A stretch of 64,000 nt of DNA from Oceanospirillum sediminis (GTDB lineage: Bacteria; Pseudomonadota; Gammaproteobacteria; Pseudomonadales; Halomonadaceae): NCBI RefSeq assembly GCF_014164585.1, contig NZ_JACJFM010000001.1, forward strand, positions 1-64,000, given 5' to 3'. Positions 43,626-53,903 of this stretch are shown here, piece by piece (position 1 is the stretch's first letter; every line of letters begins with the position of its first letter). Position numbers and translations under genes: made by a program. The notes beneath the pieces were generated by a model, which was given only the letters and a program-made list of their open reading frames with translations, was not told the origin of the DNA and ran no database searches.

Positions 43626-44141
43626 TTACTTACCTTTTTTCTGAATTTTATTCAGCTCAACGATCACTGCCTTTGTCAGATCATATTCTGCTTTAACAAA
43701 GGTCACGGCCTGGCGGTCCAGCAGAATATCAATATCCATCTGCTCAATCACATTACGAACAGCTTCATCCAGCTTAACTCTGGCATCACGGACATAGGCT
43801 TCCTGCTGCTGACGCTGCTCTTTTTTCAGGCGCTGCCCCAGAAACTGATACTCTTCTGCCTTCTCCTGCAAAGCTTTACCCAACTGACGTTTTTCATCAT
43901 CACTGAGTTTGCTTGCTTCAGCTTTCAGCTTATCCTGAAGCTCTTTTGCCTGATCAGCCAGTTGCACCACTTCCTTTTCATCGGCACTTAAAGACTGACG
44001 GATTTTTTCAAACTCCGCCTTCGCCTCATTCGTTCCCAGAAGCGCAGCACGCCAGTCCAGCACCGCAATCTTCTGTTCGGCCAGAGCAAGGCCAGGTAAT
44101 AGCATCAATAAAAAAACAGAACAAAAACGTTTTACCAGCAT
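43626..44141 (-). CDS. skp: Periplasmic chaperone Skp (OmpH)
   Basis: Skp is a trimeric periplasmic chaperone that holds unfolded outer-membrane proteins on the way to the BAM complex. The 171-residue precursor has a signal peptide (LVKRFCSVFLLMLLPGLALA) followed by EQKIAVLDWRAALLGTNEAK and a long Lys/Glu/Gln-rich coiled coil forming the tentacle arms. The ATG at 44141 is chosen: GGGGA lies six bases upstream and the signal peptide follows directly, whereas the longer frame would place 21 polar residues before it. It lies between bamA and lpxD, as usual. Confidence 0.95.
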   Translation of the reverse strand: MLVKRFCSVFLLMLLPGLALAEQKIAVLDWRAALLGTNEAKAEFEKIRQSLSADEKEVVQLADQAKELQDKLKAEASKLSDDEKRQLGKALQEKAEEYQFLGQRLKKEQRQQQEAYVRDARVKLDEAVRNVIEQMDIDILLDRQAVTFVKAEYDLTKAVIVELNKIQKKGK

Positions 44142-44160
44142 TCTGAAATCCCCTTTATTA

Positions 44161-46518
44161 TCAGAAAGTCTGTCCAACAGAGAACTGGAAGAACTCTGTA
44201 TCATCCCCTGACTTCTTATTCAGAGCCTTTGCCACACTGAACTCCAGAGGCAGCCCCAGAGGAGACAGCCAGGTCATACCTAAACCAACCGACATTCTAA
44301 GATCTGAGAACTCGACACCCTCGGTACAGTTTTCCGATACAGAAGCACATTCTGTCGCGAACACATTACCTGCATCCAGGAAAACAGAAGTCTGCAATGA
44401 GCTTTGATCTTCTACAAACCACATCGGGAAAATAAACTCGGCACCAGTCTCAACCAGTACGTTACCACCAAAGGCACTCGGATCTTCATCACTGGAGTCC
44501 GCCGGTGTACTTTTAGGGCCAAGGGAGTTGCCTTTATAACCACGGATCGAACCCAGACCACCTGAGAAATAATGCTCATAGAAAGGTACCTGATCAGTGT
44601 CGCCATAGCCTCCGGCGTAGCCCAGATCAGATCGGAACTTCAGTGCAAAATCATTTCCAATTGGGAACAGGAAACGACCACGATAACCCAGTTTATAGAA
44701 ATTCATATCGCTGCCGGGCACAGACACTTCTGCAGACAACTTATTATACGTCCCTGCTGTCGGCAGAAACCCCTTATTCAGGCGGTTATCTGTCACAGCA
44801 AAGCCCAGTTTCAGTGCCGCATGTGAACGTCCCTCTTCCTGAATAAATTCCAGCACTTCTTTTACCGGGTCATCACCAGTACGTACCCGGGTACTGTCAG
44901 CTCCCAGACTCATACTAAGACGGGTTGTTTCAGTGACAGGGTAACCAAAACTCATCTTAGTACCAAAGGAATCTGTTGAGAAACCATCAATATCAGACTC
45001 TTCCAGGTCACTCTCCTGGTAAAAAGCGCTGATACCACGACCGACACCATCCAGAGTGTAGTAAGGGTCCCAGACAGAGATATCCAGTTTTTTAACCGTA
45101 TCACTCTTATTCACAGAGAAAGAGACATCATTGCCCGTACCCAGGAAGTTATTCTGCTTAACTCCGGCACCAAAAATAATACCACTGCTCTGGGAGTAAC
45201 CTACAGATGCACTCAGACTACCTGATGCCTGCTCTTCTACCGTAAAGTTCACATCAATCAGGTCATCCGTACCAGGCACACGTGGCGTTTCAACCTGTAC
45301 ATTTTTGAAATAACCCAGTCGCTCCAGACGTACTTTTGAGTTATTAATAGAATCCGTTGACGCCGATGCTGCTTCCATCTGGGTGATTTCCCGACGCAAG
45401 ACCTCATCTTTAGTGGTTACATTGCCAGCAAAGTTGATACGACGTACATATGCTCGTTTACCAGGCGATACAGCAAATGTCAGTGTTACCGTCCGATCAT
45501 CATGCAGATCCGGAATGGCACTGACATTGGCAAACGTAAAGCCTTCCTTACCCAGACGCTTGCGGATAGCCTCTCGGGTATTTTCCAGTTTAGTACGGGA
45601 GAAAGGCTCACCAGGGTCCAGCTCAATCAGATCCAGTACTTCATCAGAAGGTACAACCAGGTCACCAGCCAGCTTAATCTCGCGCACATTGTAAACATCA
45701 CCTTCCGTCACATTCACGGTGATATAAACGTCCAGCTTATCCGGACTGACCGATACCTGAGTGGAGTCTGTCGAATATTTCAGATAACCACGATCCAGAT
45801 ACCAGTTCTTCAGACGCTCCAGATCGCCTTGCAGCTTAGGTCTTGAATACTGACTGGCAGATGAAAACAGAGACCAGGCCTGCCTTGGTTCCAGCTCAAA
45901 ACGTTTTTGCAGCGTTTCATTATCGAAACGGTCATTACCGGTGAAATTGATATGACGAATGGTTGCCACATCACCTTCATTAATTTTAACATTCAGGATA
46001 ACCCGATTATCCGGGAGTTCTTCCAGTTCCGTACTGATCTTTGCACTATAACGCCCCAGAGCGTGATACATGCGCTCCAGCTCCAGAGTGACCTGCTCCA
46101 GTGCCACCCGCTGAAAAATCTGCCCGGACTTCAGGCCAGACTGTGCCAGACCTTTTTCCAGCTCTTCTTCTTTAATCTGATCATTACCGGTAATCTTAAT
46201 CTCTTCAATCGAAGGACGTTCCTTAACCACCAACAGCAACAGTTTGCCATCACGTTCCAGCCTGACATCATCAAACAGGCCTGTTGCAAACAGTTTTTTA
46301 CTGGCGCTTGTCAGCTGTTCATCAGAAACCGTCTGATGTAACTGCACCGGGAATGCACTGAAAACACGGGCTGCTGTTACCCGCTGCAATCCTTCTACAC
46401 GCAAATCATCAAAAATGTAGTTCGCAGCCAGAGCCGGAACTGACGCAGAAGCACACAGGGCTGCAAACCCTACAGAAAGGAGCTGTTTTTTCCGGAATAT
46501 CATTGAAATTTTATCCAT
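44161..46518 (-). CDS. bamA: Outer membrane protein assembly factor BamA
   Basis: BamA is the Omp85 barrel at the core of the BAM complex. The 785-residue precursor has a signal peptide ending near ASVPALA, five POTRA domains (the first starting FDDLRVEGLQRVTAARVF, the fifth with LIDVNFTVEEQ), and a 16-strand barrel beginning at about residue 430 (LSASVGYSQSSGIIFGAGV). The conserved loop-6 motif appears as GSIRGYKGN, and the C-terminal strand is FFQFSVGQTF ending in Phe. ATG 46503 is an alternative start with a better-placed GGAT. It follows rseP by 10 bases. Confidence 0.98.
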   Translation of the reverse strand: MDKISMIFRKKQLLSVGFAALCASASVPALAANYIFDDLRVEGLQRVTAARVFSAFPVQLHQTVSDEQLTSASKKLFATGLFDDVRLERDGKLLLLVVKERPSIEEIKITGNDQIKEEELEKGLAQSGLKSGQIFQRVALEQVTLELERMYHALGRYSAKISTELEELPDNRVILNVKINEGDVATIRHINFTGNDRFDNETLQKRFELEPRQAWSLFSSASQYSRPKLQGDLERLKNWYLDRGYLKYSTDSTQVSVSPDKLDVYITVNVTEGDVYNVREIKLAGDLVVPSDEVLDLIELDPGEPFSRTKLENTREAIRKRLGKEGFTFANVSAIPDLHDDRTVTLTFAVSPGKRAYVRRINFAGNVTTKDEVLRREITQMEAASASTDSINNSKVRLERLGYFKNVQVETPRVPGTDDLIDVNFTVEEQASGSLSASVGYSQSSGIIFGAGVKQNNFLGTGNDVSFSVNKSDTVKKLDISVWDPYYTLDGVGRGISAFYQESDLEESDIDGFSTDSFGTKMSFGYPVTETTRLSMSLGADSTRVRTGDDPVKEVLEFIQEEGRSHAALKLGFAVTDNRLNKGFLPTAGTYNKLSAEVSVPGSDMNFYKLGYRGRFLFPIGNDFALKFRSDLGYAGGYGDTDQVPFYEHYFSGGLGSIRGYKGNSLGPKSTPADSSDEDPSAFGGNVLVETGAEFIFPMWFVEDQSSLQTSVFLDAGNVFATECASVSENCTEGVEFSDLRMSVGLGMTWLSPLGLPLEFSVAKALNKKSGDDTEFFQFSVGQTF

Positions 46519-46528
46519 AGTACGGTGC

Positions 46529-47884
46529 TTACAGCCGCATCAAATCATTGTAAAAAGCAATTAACATCAGACTACCCAGTAAAGCCATGCCTATCCTCAG
46601 GCCAAACTGCTGCGCTCGCTCAGGTACAGATCGTCCGGTGACTGCTTCAACCAGGTAAAATAACAGGTGCCCGCCATCCAGCACAGGTATCGGAAGCAGA
46701 TTCAGCACTCCCAGACTGATACTGATATAGGCCAGAAACCCCAGGAAACTTTCAAGACCACCTTTAGCGGAGTCGCTGGCCACCTTGGCTATCGTAATAG
46801 GGCCACTGAGATTATCAACTGAAATCAATCCGACAACCATTTTTCGAATAGAGTCCAGCGTCAGCACTATCATATCTGATGTTTTTGCAACGGCTTCACC
46901 AACAGACTCCACCACACCATAATTAACCTGACGCACCATTCCCTCTGGCCATTGACCAGGCTCAGCTGCCGCTCCGATATAACCGGTTTCGCGCCCATCA
47001 GATGCCATCCGACGTGCCGGTGTCAGTGCAAGCTGCTCAATTCGGTTTTCTCTCTCTACCTCAATGGTCAGTCTCTTTTCTGGCGCAGCCTGAATCAACT
47101 GAACCCAGTGCTGCCAGTCACTGACCTCTTCACCGTCCACCGATAAAATATGATCACCGGCCTGTAAGCCTGCCGCACTGGCTGCACCGCCATCCAGTAC
47201 ACGCCCAATAATGGCCGGTATAACCGGTCGATAAGGAGAAATCCCCAGGTCTGACAGAGGATCAGGTTCCTGCACATCGGTCAGCCAGCGATTTACCGGA
47301 ATACGCAGCGTCGTCTGATCATACCCCTGCCACTCCTGAACGGTCAGGCTGAGTGTTCCCGTATCACCCACACGGCTCAGCATAGCCAGCCCTACATCCT
47401 GCCAGCTGTTAACCGGTTTATCATCCACGGCAGTAATTTCATACTGAGGTTGCAACCCGGCACGGGCTGCTGCAGATTCCAGGGCAATATTTCCTGTTAC
47501 CGGCGCAAGCACACTGCTGCCAGATACAAATAACAGCCAGTAAGCAACGATAGCCAGAATAAAATTAGCCAGAGGACCGGCTGCAACAATGGCAATACGT
47601 TGCCAGACAGACTTCCGGTTGAACGCCTGATCCTGCTCATGGCTGTCTACCGGCGCTTCCCTCTCATCCAGCATGCTGACATAACCACCAAGGGGAATCC
47701 ACGCCACGACATATTCCGTCCCCAGTTTATCGTGCCAGCGGAACAGAGGCTTACCAAACCCCACGGAGAAGCGAAGTACTTTTACACCGCAACGCCGAGC
47801 TACCCAGAAATGTCCGTATTCGTGTACTGTCACCAGAATGCCAAGGGTAACAATCAATGCCAGAACAGTATGCAGAACACCCAT
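46529..47884 (-). CDS. rseP: Intramembrane site-2 protease RseP
   Basis: RseP cuts the anti-sigma factor RseA within the membrane, releasing sigma-E in response to envelope stress. The 451-residue protein starts with a hydrophobic segment holding the zinc motif HEYGH (residues 21-25). It then has two PDZ domains (GLQPQYEITAVDDKPVNSWQ and GLQAGDHILSVDGEEVSDWQ) and the second active-site motif NLLPIPVLDGGHLLFYLVEA. Its place before bamA and skp, which are sigma-E targets in enterics, is classical. Confidence 0.98.
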   Translation of the reverse strand: MGVLHTVLALIVTLGILVTVHEYGHFWVARRCGVKVLRFSVGFGKPLFRWHDKLGTEYVVAWIPLGGYVSMLDEREAPVDSHEQDQAFNRKSVWQRIAIVAAGPLANFILAIVAYWLLFVSGSSVLAPVTGNIALESAAARAGLQPQYEITAVDDKPVNSWQDVGLAMLSRVGDTGTLSLTVQEWQGYDQTTLRIPVNRWLTDVQEPDPLSDLGISPYRPVIPAIIGRVLDGGAASAAGLQAGDHILSVDGEEVSDWQHWVQLIQAAPEKRLTIEVERENRIEQLALTPARRMASDGRETGYIGAAAEPGQWPEGMVRQVNYGVVESVGEAVAKTSDMIVLTLDSIRKMVVGLISVDNLSGPITIAKVASDSAKGGLESFLGFLAYISISLGVLNLLPIPVLDGGHLLFYLVEAVTGRSVPERAQQFGLRIGMALLGSLMLIAFYNDLMRL

Positions 47885-47906
47885 AATTATCGCCTTTCTC
47901 TCTCAG

Positions 47907-49121
47907 TTACTGCGCTTTGATACTCACAGATGAGAATTGTTCCACCCAGTGTTCACTAAACACTCTGGCAGCCTGATCATCCTGAAGAATATGTTCCAGT
48001 GTTTCGGCAGAATGAATCTCCAGAGAATTCAGTGCCTGTTCACATAACTGAGGAATTTGCATAAAACCAATACGCCGCTGCAAAAACGCTTGCACAGCGA
48101 CCTCATTTGCAGCATTCAGAATTGCAGGAGCAGTCCCACCCCGACAGAAAGCGTCTTTAGCCAGCCTGAGACAGGCAAACCGCTGCTCATCCGCTGGCTC
48201 AAAATCCAGGCGAGCTACTTCAAACAAATCAAGAGGCTTCACACCAGCATCAATTCTCTCTGGCCAGGCCAGGCCATAGGCAATGGGAGTACGCATATCC
48301 GGGTTACCCATCTGGGCAATCACAGAACCATCCTGATAGGAGACCATAGAATGAATAATACTCTGAGGATGCACCACCACCTGAATCTGATCAGGCTGTA
48401 CCGCAAATAACCAGCAAGCTTCAATCAGTTCAAGACCCTTGTTCATCAGCGTGGCAGAATCCACGGAGATTTTCTGCCCCATTGACCAGTTAGGATGAGC
48501 CACAGCCTGTTCAGGAGTAACCTTTTCAAGCGTCTGCGCACTGAAGGTTCTGAAAGGTCCACCGGACGCCGTTAACAGGATCTGCTGCACACCGTGTTGA
48601 GGTAATGATGCACTATCAAACCGGGTTCCCAGTTCAGGCAGACACTGAAAGATCGCATTATGCTCACTATCAATCGGCAGAAGCTCAGCACCATTTGCTC
48701 TGACTTCATCCATAAATAATTGCCCGGACATCACCAGAGCTTCTTTATTGGCCAGCAGAATCCGCTTACCAGCTCGCACCGCCGCCAGAGCCGGAAGTAA
48801 ACCTGCTGCGCCAACGATCGCAGCAACAACAATATCCACTTCACTGGCAGACGCAATTTGCTGCAAGGCATCGTCACCTGTTAACACACGGGTATTCAGC
48901 CCCTGCAGCGCCTCACGCAGTATTACACCTGCCGATTCGTCAGGTACCACGGCATACTCGGGTTCATGCCGACGACAGATCGTCGCCAGTTCCGCCACTC
49001 TGCTGAAACCACTGACAGCAAATAAGCGATAATGCTCCGGATGCCGTGCAATAATATCCAGCGTGCTGCTACCTATGGACCCTGTCCCTCCCAGCAGACA
49101 GATCTGTTTAGCAGCAGTCAT
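47907..49121 (-). CDS. dxr: 1-deoxy-D-xylulose 5-phosphate reductoisomerase
   Basis: Dxr makes methylerythritol 4-phosphate with NADPH, the committed step of the MEP pathway that IspD and IspF continue. The 404-residue protein begins [20 protein letters not shown] (nucleotide-binding loop), with [35 protein letters not shown] and [20 protein letters not shown]. The ATG at 49121 is preferred because GGGG lies six bases upstream. It lies 22 bases upstream of rseP. Confidence 0.98.
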   Translation of the reverse strand: MTAAKQICLLGGTGSIGSSTLDIIARHPEHYRLFAVSGFSRVAELATICRRHEPEYAVVPDESAGVILREALQGLNTRVLTGDDALQQIASASEVDIVVAAIVGAAGLLPALAAVRAGKRILLANKEALVMSGQLFMDEVRANGAELLPIDSEHNAIFQCLPELGTRFDSASLPQHGVQQILLTASGGPFRTFSAQTLEKVTPEQAVAHPNWSMGQKISVDSATLMNKGLELIEACWLFAVQPDQIQVVVHPQSIIHSMVSYQDGSVIAQMGNPDMRTPIAYGLAWPERIDAGVKPLDLFEVARLDFEPADEQRFACLRLAKDAFCRGGTAPAILNAANEVAVQAFLQRRIGFMQIPQLCEQALNSLEIHSAETLEHILQDDQAARVFSEHWVEQFSSVSIKAQ

Positions 49122-49170
49122 ATCAGGCCCCATATTACATACCCGAAAAAAAAGTTAACCTTTCGCGAAA

Positions 49171-49986
49171 TCATAATGTCAGTCCGGTCAGCTTAATGCA
49201 CAGAACAAATACCGGTGCAGCCGCTGTCAGACTATCGATCCGATCCATAATGCCACCATGCCCTGGCAAAAGGTTACTGCTGTCTTTCAGCCCCTGATGC
49301 CGCTTTACCATACTTTCCAGTAAGTCACCCAGCACAGAAACAGCAGTAACCAGTAGCGTGATCAGGACCAGAGTAACCATTTCAAGCTTACCCAGTTCCC
49401 AGTAACTTGCAGCGCAAACCGCCAGCACACCGGTGGTAAACAGGCCACCATAAACTCCAGCCCAGGACTTTCCGGGGCTCACTCTTGGGGCCAGTTTCTT
49501 ACGCCCGAAGGTTTTCCCGAAAGCATAGGCGCCGATATCTGCACACCAGACCAATAACAGGATATATAACAACGCCTCTTTACCCAGCCAGTCACTGGTT
49601 CTGAGCTCAATAAATGCAATCCAGCAGGGAACCAGTACCCCGAAGCCCATCAACAGACGCCTGCGCATACCGGTCCAGCGGGATTTATCCGGGTACTGAA
49701 GAACAAATAAGAGGAAGATGCCCCAGCCAATAGCAGCCAGCGCAAGAATAAAAAGATCCAGTGTTGCTGAGCGAACACTGTTAAGCAATAACAAGGTAGC
49801 AGCCATTCCGGCAGGGTATAACCACTTTCCTTTATCTCCGGCTCCGGATAGCTCGGCCCACTCCCAGGAACCCACCAGCACAATCGCTGAAATAAACAGA
49901 ATAAACAGGTTATCGTCTAAACCAAACAACCCCCACAAGGCTAATGGTGCCAGCACCATAGCCGTTAACACTCGCTGTTTAAGCAT
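49171..49986 (-). CDS. cdsA: Phosphatidate cytidylyltransferase CdsA
   Basis: CdsA makes CDP-diacylglycerol from phosphatidate and CTP, feeding phospholipid synthesis (including the pathway ending at Psd). The 271-residue polytopic membrane protein shows the family signature SPGKSWAGVYGGL and, near the C-terminus, SVLGDLLESMVKRHQGLKDS then LLPGHGGIMDRIDSL. The ATG at 49986 (MLKQRVLTAMVLAPLALWG) overlaps the last eight bases of uppS, with AAGGA upstream. A much longer open frame running back through uppS is an artefact of overlap. Confidence 0.97.
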   Translation of the reverse strand: MLKQRVLTAMVLAPLALWGLFGLDDNLFILFISAIVLVGSWEWAELSGAGDKGKWLYPAGMAATLLLLNSVRSATLDLFILALAAIGWGIFLLFVLQYPDKSRWTGMRRRLLMGFGVLVPCWIAFIELRTSDWLGKEALLYILLLVWCADIGAYAFGKTFGRKKLAPRVSPGKSWAGVYGGLFTTGVLAVCAASYWELGKLEMVTLVLITLLVTAVSVLGDLLESMVKRHQGLKDSSNLLPGHGGIMDRIDSLTAAAPVFVLCIKLTGLTL

Positions 49987-50725
49987 CCACTTTTCCTTCA
50001 ACCTGTTCGCTTGTTTTGCCAAAACGCCGTTGACGACCGCTATAGTCAGCAATCGCTTCAACCAGAGCTTCTTCACGAAAATCGGGCCAGAGCAGCGGAC
50101 TGTAATAGAATTCGGTGTAGGCAAATTGCCAGAGGAGGAAATTACTGATGCGCTGTTCACCTGCCGTGCGTATACACAGATCAGGTGCAGGCAAATCACA
50201 CAGTGAGACAGACTGATCAAACAGGTCTTCAGTAATCTGGTCCGGAGTGAGGTGTCCTTCAGCAACCTGCTGAGCCAGCAGGCGGGCCGCATGCACAATA
50301 TCCCAGCGACCACCGTAGTTCGCTGCAATATTCAGACAAAGCGCTGTATTTCCGGAGGTCAGTGCTTCAGCATCAGCAATAGCCAGCTGGATCTCGTCAC
50401 TGAAGGCTGACTTTTCACCAATAACGTTCAATCGTATGTTGTGCTTATGCAGCTGCTTAACTTCTCGCCTGAGCGAGAGTAGAAACAACTCCATCAATGC
50501 ATTGACTTCCTGAGGTGGCCGCTGCCAGTTTTCACTGCTGAAAGCAAAAAGTGTCAGCACTTCAACCTTTTGCTGCATACAGGCACGAATCACTGAACGA
50601 ACAGCGTCAGCCCCAGCTTTGTGCCCGGCAATACCCGGAAGGAAACGTTTTTTGGCCCAGCGATTATTACCATCCATAATGATGGCAATATGCCGAGGCA
50701 CATTCTTTATTTTTTTATAATCCAT
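49979..50725 (-). CDS. uppS: Ditrans,polycis-undecaprenyl-diphosphate synthase
   Basis: UppS extends farnesyl diphosphate with eight isopentenyl units to form the C55 carrier lipid for peptidoglycan and O-antigen. The 248-residue protein has the catalytic motif HIAIIMDGNNRWAKKR (Asp18), GHKAGADAVRSVI, LTLFAFSSENWQRP and DLCIRTAGEQRISNFLLWQF. ATG 50725 is chosen; the alternative upstream TTG has no support. No good ribosome-binding site is visible. It starts 46 bases after frr, with a short hairpin between. It shares its pathway with the probable DUF368 transporter. Confidence 0.97.
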   Translation of the reverse strand: MDYKKIKNVPRHIAIIMDGNNRWAKKRFLPGIAGHKAGADAVRSVIRACMQQKVEVLTLFAFSSENWQRPPQEVNALMELFLLSLRREVKQLHKHNIRLNVIGEKSAFSDEIQLAIADAEALTSGNTALCLNIAANYGGRWDIVHAARLLAQQVAEGHLTPDQITEDLFDQSVSLCDLPAPDLCIRTAGEQRISNFLLWQFAYTEFYYSPLLWPDFREEALVEAIADYSGRQRRFGKTSEQVEGKVDA

Positions 50726-50742
50726 GAAACGGCAACACAAAG

Positions 50743-50764
50743 GCGCCCATCCAGGGATGGGCGC
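50743..50764 (-). terminator. Weak hairpin between frr and uppS
   Basis: GCGCCCATC and GATGGGCGC form a perfect 9-base stem with a 4-base loop, followed on the minus strand by CTTTGTGTT, a poor T-tract. It lies 7 bases past the frr stop and 18 bases before uppS; partial termination or mRNA stabilisation is likely. Confidence 0.5.
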
Positions 50765-50771
50765 GGAGACA

Positions 50772-51329
50772 TCAGACCTGCATCAGGTCTTTTTCTTTAA
50801 CCGCCAGCAGAGCGTCAACTTCTGCAACGTACTTATCTGTCAGCTTCTGAATAGCATCCTCTGCGCGACGCTCTTCATCTTCTGTAATCTCTTTTTCTTT
50901 CAGCAATTCTTTAACAGAGCCATTAGCATCACGGCGAATATTACGAATTGCCACTTTACCATTTTCGGCTTCCTGACGCGCCTGACGAATATAACCTTTA
51001 CGGGTCTCCTCTGTCAGAGGCGGCATAGGTACACGAATCACCGCACCTGCGGAGTTAGGGTTTAACCCCAGGTCAGATTTCATAATCGCTTTTTCAATTG
51101 CAGGAACCAGTTGTTGTTCCCACGGCTGAATACTCAGAGTACGGGCGTCTTCAATATTGATATTAGCCACCTGACTCAGAGGTGTAGGTGCGCCATAGTA
51201 GTCTACAGTAACGTTCTCCAGAATACTTGGGTGAGCACGACCTGTACGGATTTTAGCGAACTGATTACCCAGAGCATCCACGCTCTTTTTCATTCGCTGA
51301 TCTGCATCGCTTTGAATCTCATTGATCAC
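50772..51329 (-). CDS. frr: Ribosome recycling factor
   Basis: RRF, with EF-G, splits the post-termination ribosome. The 185-residue protein is the standard length with [20 protein letters not shown] near the start, [40 protein letters not shown] and [20 protein letters not shown]. It lies four bases after pyrH, so the two are cotranscribed in the conserved rpsB-tsf-pyrH-frr order. Confidence 0.99.
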   Translation of the reverse strand: MINEIQSDADQRMKKSVDALGNQFAKIRTGRAHPSILENVTVDYYGAPTPLSQVANINIEDARTLSIQPWEQQLVPAIEKAIMKSDLGLNPNSAGAVIRVPMPPLTEETRKGYIRQARQEAENGKVAIRNIRRDANGSVKELLKEKEITEDEERRAEDAIQKLTDKYVAEVDALLAVKEKDLMQV

Positions 51330-51333
51330 AGAA

Positions 51334-52065
51334 TTACCCTCTATCGATTAACGTACCTTCGTCACCACCAACCACCAGGTTCAGCAGTGCTCCAGGCTTA
51401 TTCATATCAAACACACGAACCGGCATATCATGATCACGCACCAGACAGATAGCCGTCAGATCCATCACTTCCAGCTTCTGTTCCAGCGCACTGTCGTAAC
51501 TCAGCTGATCATACTTAACTGCATCTGCATATTTAACCGGATCTTTATCATAAACCCCGTCAACCTTTGTAGCTTTAATCACTACGTCGCAGTCTACTTC
51601 AATACCGCGCAGGCAGGCTGCAGAGTCTGTGGTAAAGAACGGATTACCGGTACCGGCACTAAAGATTACCACATCTCCGGATGTCAGATAACGAATTGCT
51701 GTACGACGATCATAATGTTCAACCACACCGCTCATAGGAATAGCAGACATCACACGGGTGCGGATATTGGCACGCTCCAGCGCATCACGCATCGCCAGGC
51801 CATTCATTACCGTAGCCAGCATTCCCATGTGATCACCAGTCACACGATCCAGCCCTGCCTGACTCAGAGCAGCACCACGGAACAGGTTACCACCACCGAT
51901 CACCAGACCAACCTGAACACCAATACCGACCAACTGACCAATTTCCAGTGCCATACGATTCAGAACCGCCGGATCAATACCGAAGTTCTGCTCACCCATC
52001 AGGGCTTCACCGCTCAGTTTCAGAAGAATACGTTTATATTGTGAAGATTTATCATTTACAGGCAT
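51334..52065 (-). CDS. pyrH: Uridylate kinase
   Basis: PyrH phosphorylates UMP to UDP; the bacterial enzyme is a hexamer of the amino-acid-kinase fold, unrelated to eukaryotic UMP kinases. The 243-residue protein has [55 protein letters not shown] and [20 protein letters not shown]. It lies 116 bases after tsf, with a strong hairpin in the gap, and four bases before frr. Confidence 0.99.
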   Translation of the reverse strand: MPVNDKSSQYKRILLKLSGEALMGEQNFGIDPAVLNRMALEIGQLVGIGVQVGLVIGGGNLFRGAALSQAGLDRVTGDHMGMLATVMNGLAMRDALERANIRTRVMSAIPMSGVVEHYDRRTAIRYLTSGDVVIFSAGTGNPFFTTDSAACLRGIEVDCDVVIKATKVDGVYDKDPVKYADAVKYDQLSYDSALEQKLEVMDLTAICLVRDHDMPVRVFDMNKPGALLNLVVGGDEGTLIDRG

Positions 52066-52124
52066 CGCAGCACTCTCCGGTCAGTAAAAATACAGGGGTC
52101 AAAAAAAGCAGGGGGCATATCGCA

Positions 52125-52161
52125 ACAATGGCGCGTACAGCAAAGCCATACGCGCCATTGT
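52125..52161 (-). terminator. Hairpin between tsf and pyrH
   Basis: ACAATGGCGCGTA and TACGCGCCATTGT form a perfect 13-base stem around an 11-base loop, 21 bases past the tsf stop. The minus strand then reads TGCGATATG, so there is no T-tract. Its outer stem matches the hairpin after pyrG (ACAATGG/CCATTGT). Confidence 0.55.
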
Positions 52162-52181
52162 CATGCATCAGAAAGAACGTA

Positions 52182-53051
52182 TTAAGCCAGACCAGCCTGC
52201 TTACGTACTTCCTCAGCGAAGTCTTCTTCAACTTTCTCGATACCTTCACCCACTTCGAAGCGAGTGAAAGAGATGACTTCACCACCGTTAGCTTTAACGT
52301 ATGCACCAACAGTCTGAGAAGGATCTTTAACGAAAGCCTGCTCTACCAGGCTGTTTTCTGCCAGGAATTTCTTCACACGACCCACAGCCATTTTCTCTTT
52401 GATCTCTTCTGGCTTGCCTTCCATATCAGGCTGAGCCATGATGATCTCTTTCTCTTTCTGCAGCTCTGATTCAGGCATATCTTCAGGACGAGCAACACGC
52501 GGATTAACCGCTGCAGTGTGCATTGCAACATCTTTAGCCACTTCGTCATTGCCGCCCGTCAGAACAGACAGTACACCGATACGACCACCGTGCACGTATG
52601 CACCAACCAGACCACCTTCAGGCGCTTCAACAACTGCTGCACGACGTACAGAGATGTTTTCACCAATTTTCTGAACCAGAGCTTCACGCGCTGCTTCCAG
52701 GTCGCCTTCCATCAGCTTAGCGATATCAGTTTCTTTAGTCTCGAATACTTTAGCAGCAACAGACTCAACAAAACCTTTGAAGTTGTCATCACGAGCAACA
52801 AAATCAGTCTCGGAGTTTACTTCCAGAACCACGCCATAGCTGCCATCTTCAGCTACTTTAGTGGCTACCGCGCCGTCAGCTGCAACACGACTTGCTTTCT
52901 TAGCCGCTTTCATGCCACTGGACTTACGCAGGTTTTCAATTGCCAGCTCGATATCACCGTCTGTTTCTCTCAGAGCGCTTTTGCACTCCAGCATGCCCAG
53001 ACCTGTGCGCTCGCGCAGTTCTTTTACCATAGATGCGCTGATTGCAGCCAT
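52182..53051 (-). CDS. tsf: Translation elongation factor Ts
   Basis: EF-Ts reloads EF-Tu with GTP. The 289-residue protein has the N-terminal UBA-like domain ([20 protein letters not shown]), the [14 protein letters not shown] motif that contacts EF-Tu, and the C-terminal core repeat ending [19 protein letters not shown] lies about nine bases before the ATG. It follows rpsB after a 120-base gap containing an attenuator-like hairpin. Confidence 0.99.
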   Translation of the reverse strand: MAAISASMVKELRERTGLGMLECKSALRETDGDIELAIENLRKSSGMKAAKKASRVAADGAVATKVAEDGSYGVVLEVNSETDFVARDDNFKGFVESVAAKVFETKETDIAKLMEGDLEAAREALVQKIGENISVRRAAVVEAPEGGLVGAYVHGGRIGVLSVLTGGNDEVAKDVAMHTAAVNPRVARPEDMPESELQKEKEIIMAQPDMEGKPEEIKEKMAVGRVKKFLAENSLVEQAFVKDPSQTVGAYVKANGGEVISFTRFEVGEGIEKVEEDFAEEVRKQAGLA

Positions 53052-53095
53052 GATTTTTAACCTCTTGATCAGATATAAAAAAACCGGATTTGCAA

Positions 53096-53115
53096 AAGGG
53101 GGCTAATGCCCCCTT
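53096..53115 (-). terminator. Attenuator-like hairpin between rpsB and tsf
   Basis: On the minus strand AAGGGGGC and GCCCCCTT pair around ATTA, followed by only TTGC. It lies 57 bases past the rpsB stop. A hairpin here fits partial termination setting the S2 to EF-Ts ratio, as known for the same operon in E. coli; that role is inference. Confidence 0.6.
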
Positions 53116-53171
53116 ATGCAGAGTTAACTATCGCCGCTATTAAAAATAGCAGCAGAGTATGACAACAGAGA

Positions 53172-53903
53172 TTACTCTGCAGACTCTTCGCTAACTTCTA
53201 CGAATTCGTCTTCACTTACAGCGCCATCTTTACCTTTCAGGCAAGCATCGGCAACGCCCTGAGCGTAAATCTGGATTGCGCGAATTGCATCGTCGTTACC
53301 AGGAACAACGAAGTCAACGCCATCAGGGTTGCTGTTAGTATCAACGATACCGATTACAGGGATACCCAGCTTGTTTGCTTCATTGATCGCGATACGCTCG
53401 TGATCTACATCGATAACAAACAGAGCGTCAGGCAGACCACCCATATCTTTGATACCACCGATAGAACGTTCCAGCTTGGCCATTTCACGAGTGTTCATCA
53501 GAACCTCTTTCTTGGTCAGCTTGTCGAACGTACCATCATTCTGCATAGCTTCCAGATCACGGAAACGACGGATAGACTGACGGATAGTCTTGTAGTTAGT
53601 CAGCATACCACCTAACCAGCGGTGGTTAACGTATGGCATGCCAGCGCGAGTCGCTTCTTCTTTGATCACCTTGCTTGCAGCACGCTTAGTACCAACAAAC
53701 AGTACTTTGTTTTTACCAGCGGACAGCTTCTCAACAAAGCTCAGAGCATCATTCAGCGCAGGAACAGTGTGCTCCAGGTTGATGATATGAATCTTGTTGC
53801 GAGAACCAAAAATGAACTTGGACATTTTTGGGTTCCAGTAACGGGTCTGGTGACCAAAGTGAGCACCTGCTTTCAGCAGATCACGCATAGAAACTTGAGA
53901 CAT
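53172..53903 (-). CDS. rpsB: 30S ribosomal protein S2
   Basis: S2 binds late to the 30S subunit near the S1 site. The 243-residue protein starts [20 protein letters not shown] and has [39 protein letters not shown], and [20 protein letters not shown]. It ends with an acidic tail ([14 protein letters not shown]). The ATG at 53903 is chosen since AGGAG lies seven bases upstream; the frame opens 15 codons further back into the leader. Its leader holds a candidate S2 autoregulatory element. Confidence 0.99.
   Translation of the reverse strand: MSQVSMRDLLKAGAHFGHQTRYWNPKMSKFIFGSRNKIHIINLEHTVPALNDALSFVEKLSAGKNKVLFVGTKRAASKVIKEEATRAGMPYVNHRWLGGMLTNYKTIRQSIRRFRDLEAMQNDGTFDKLTKKEVLMNTREMAKLERSIGGIKDMGGLPDALFVIDVDHERIAINEANKLGIPVIGIVDTNSNPDGVDFVVPGNDDAIRAIQIYAQGVADACLKGKDGAVSEDEFVEVSEESAE

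Noticed and set aside
49987-50328. N-terminal extension of cdsA by 114 codons
   Set aside because: It lies inside uppS in another frame. The ATG at 49986 gives the family-typical N-terminus and has a ribosome-binding site.
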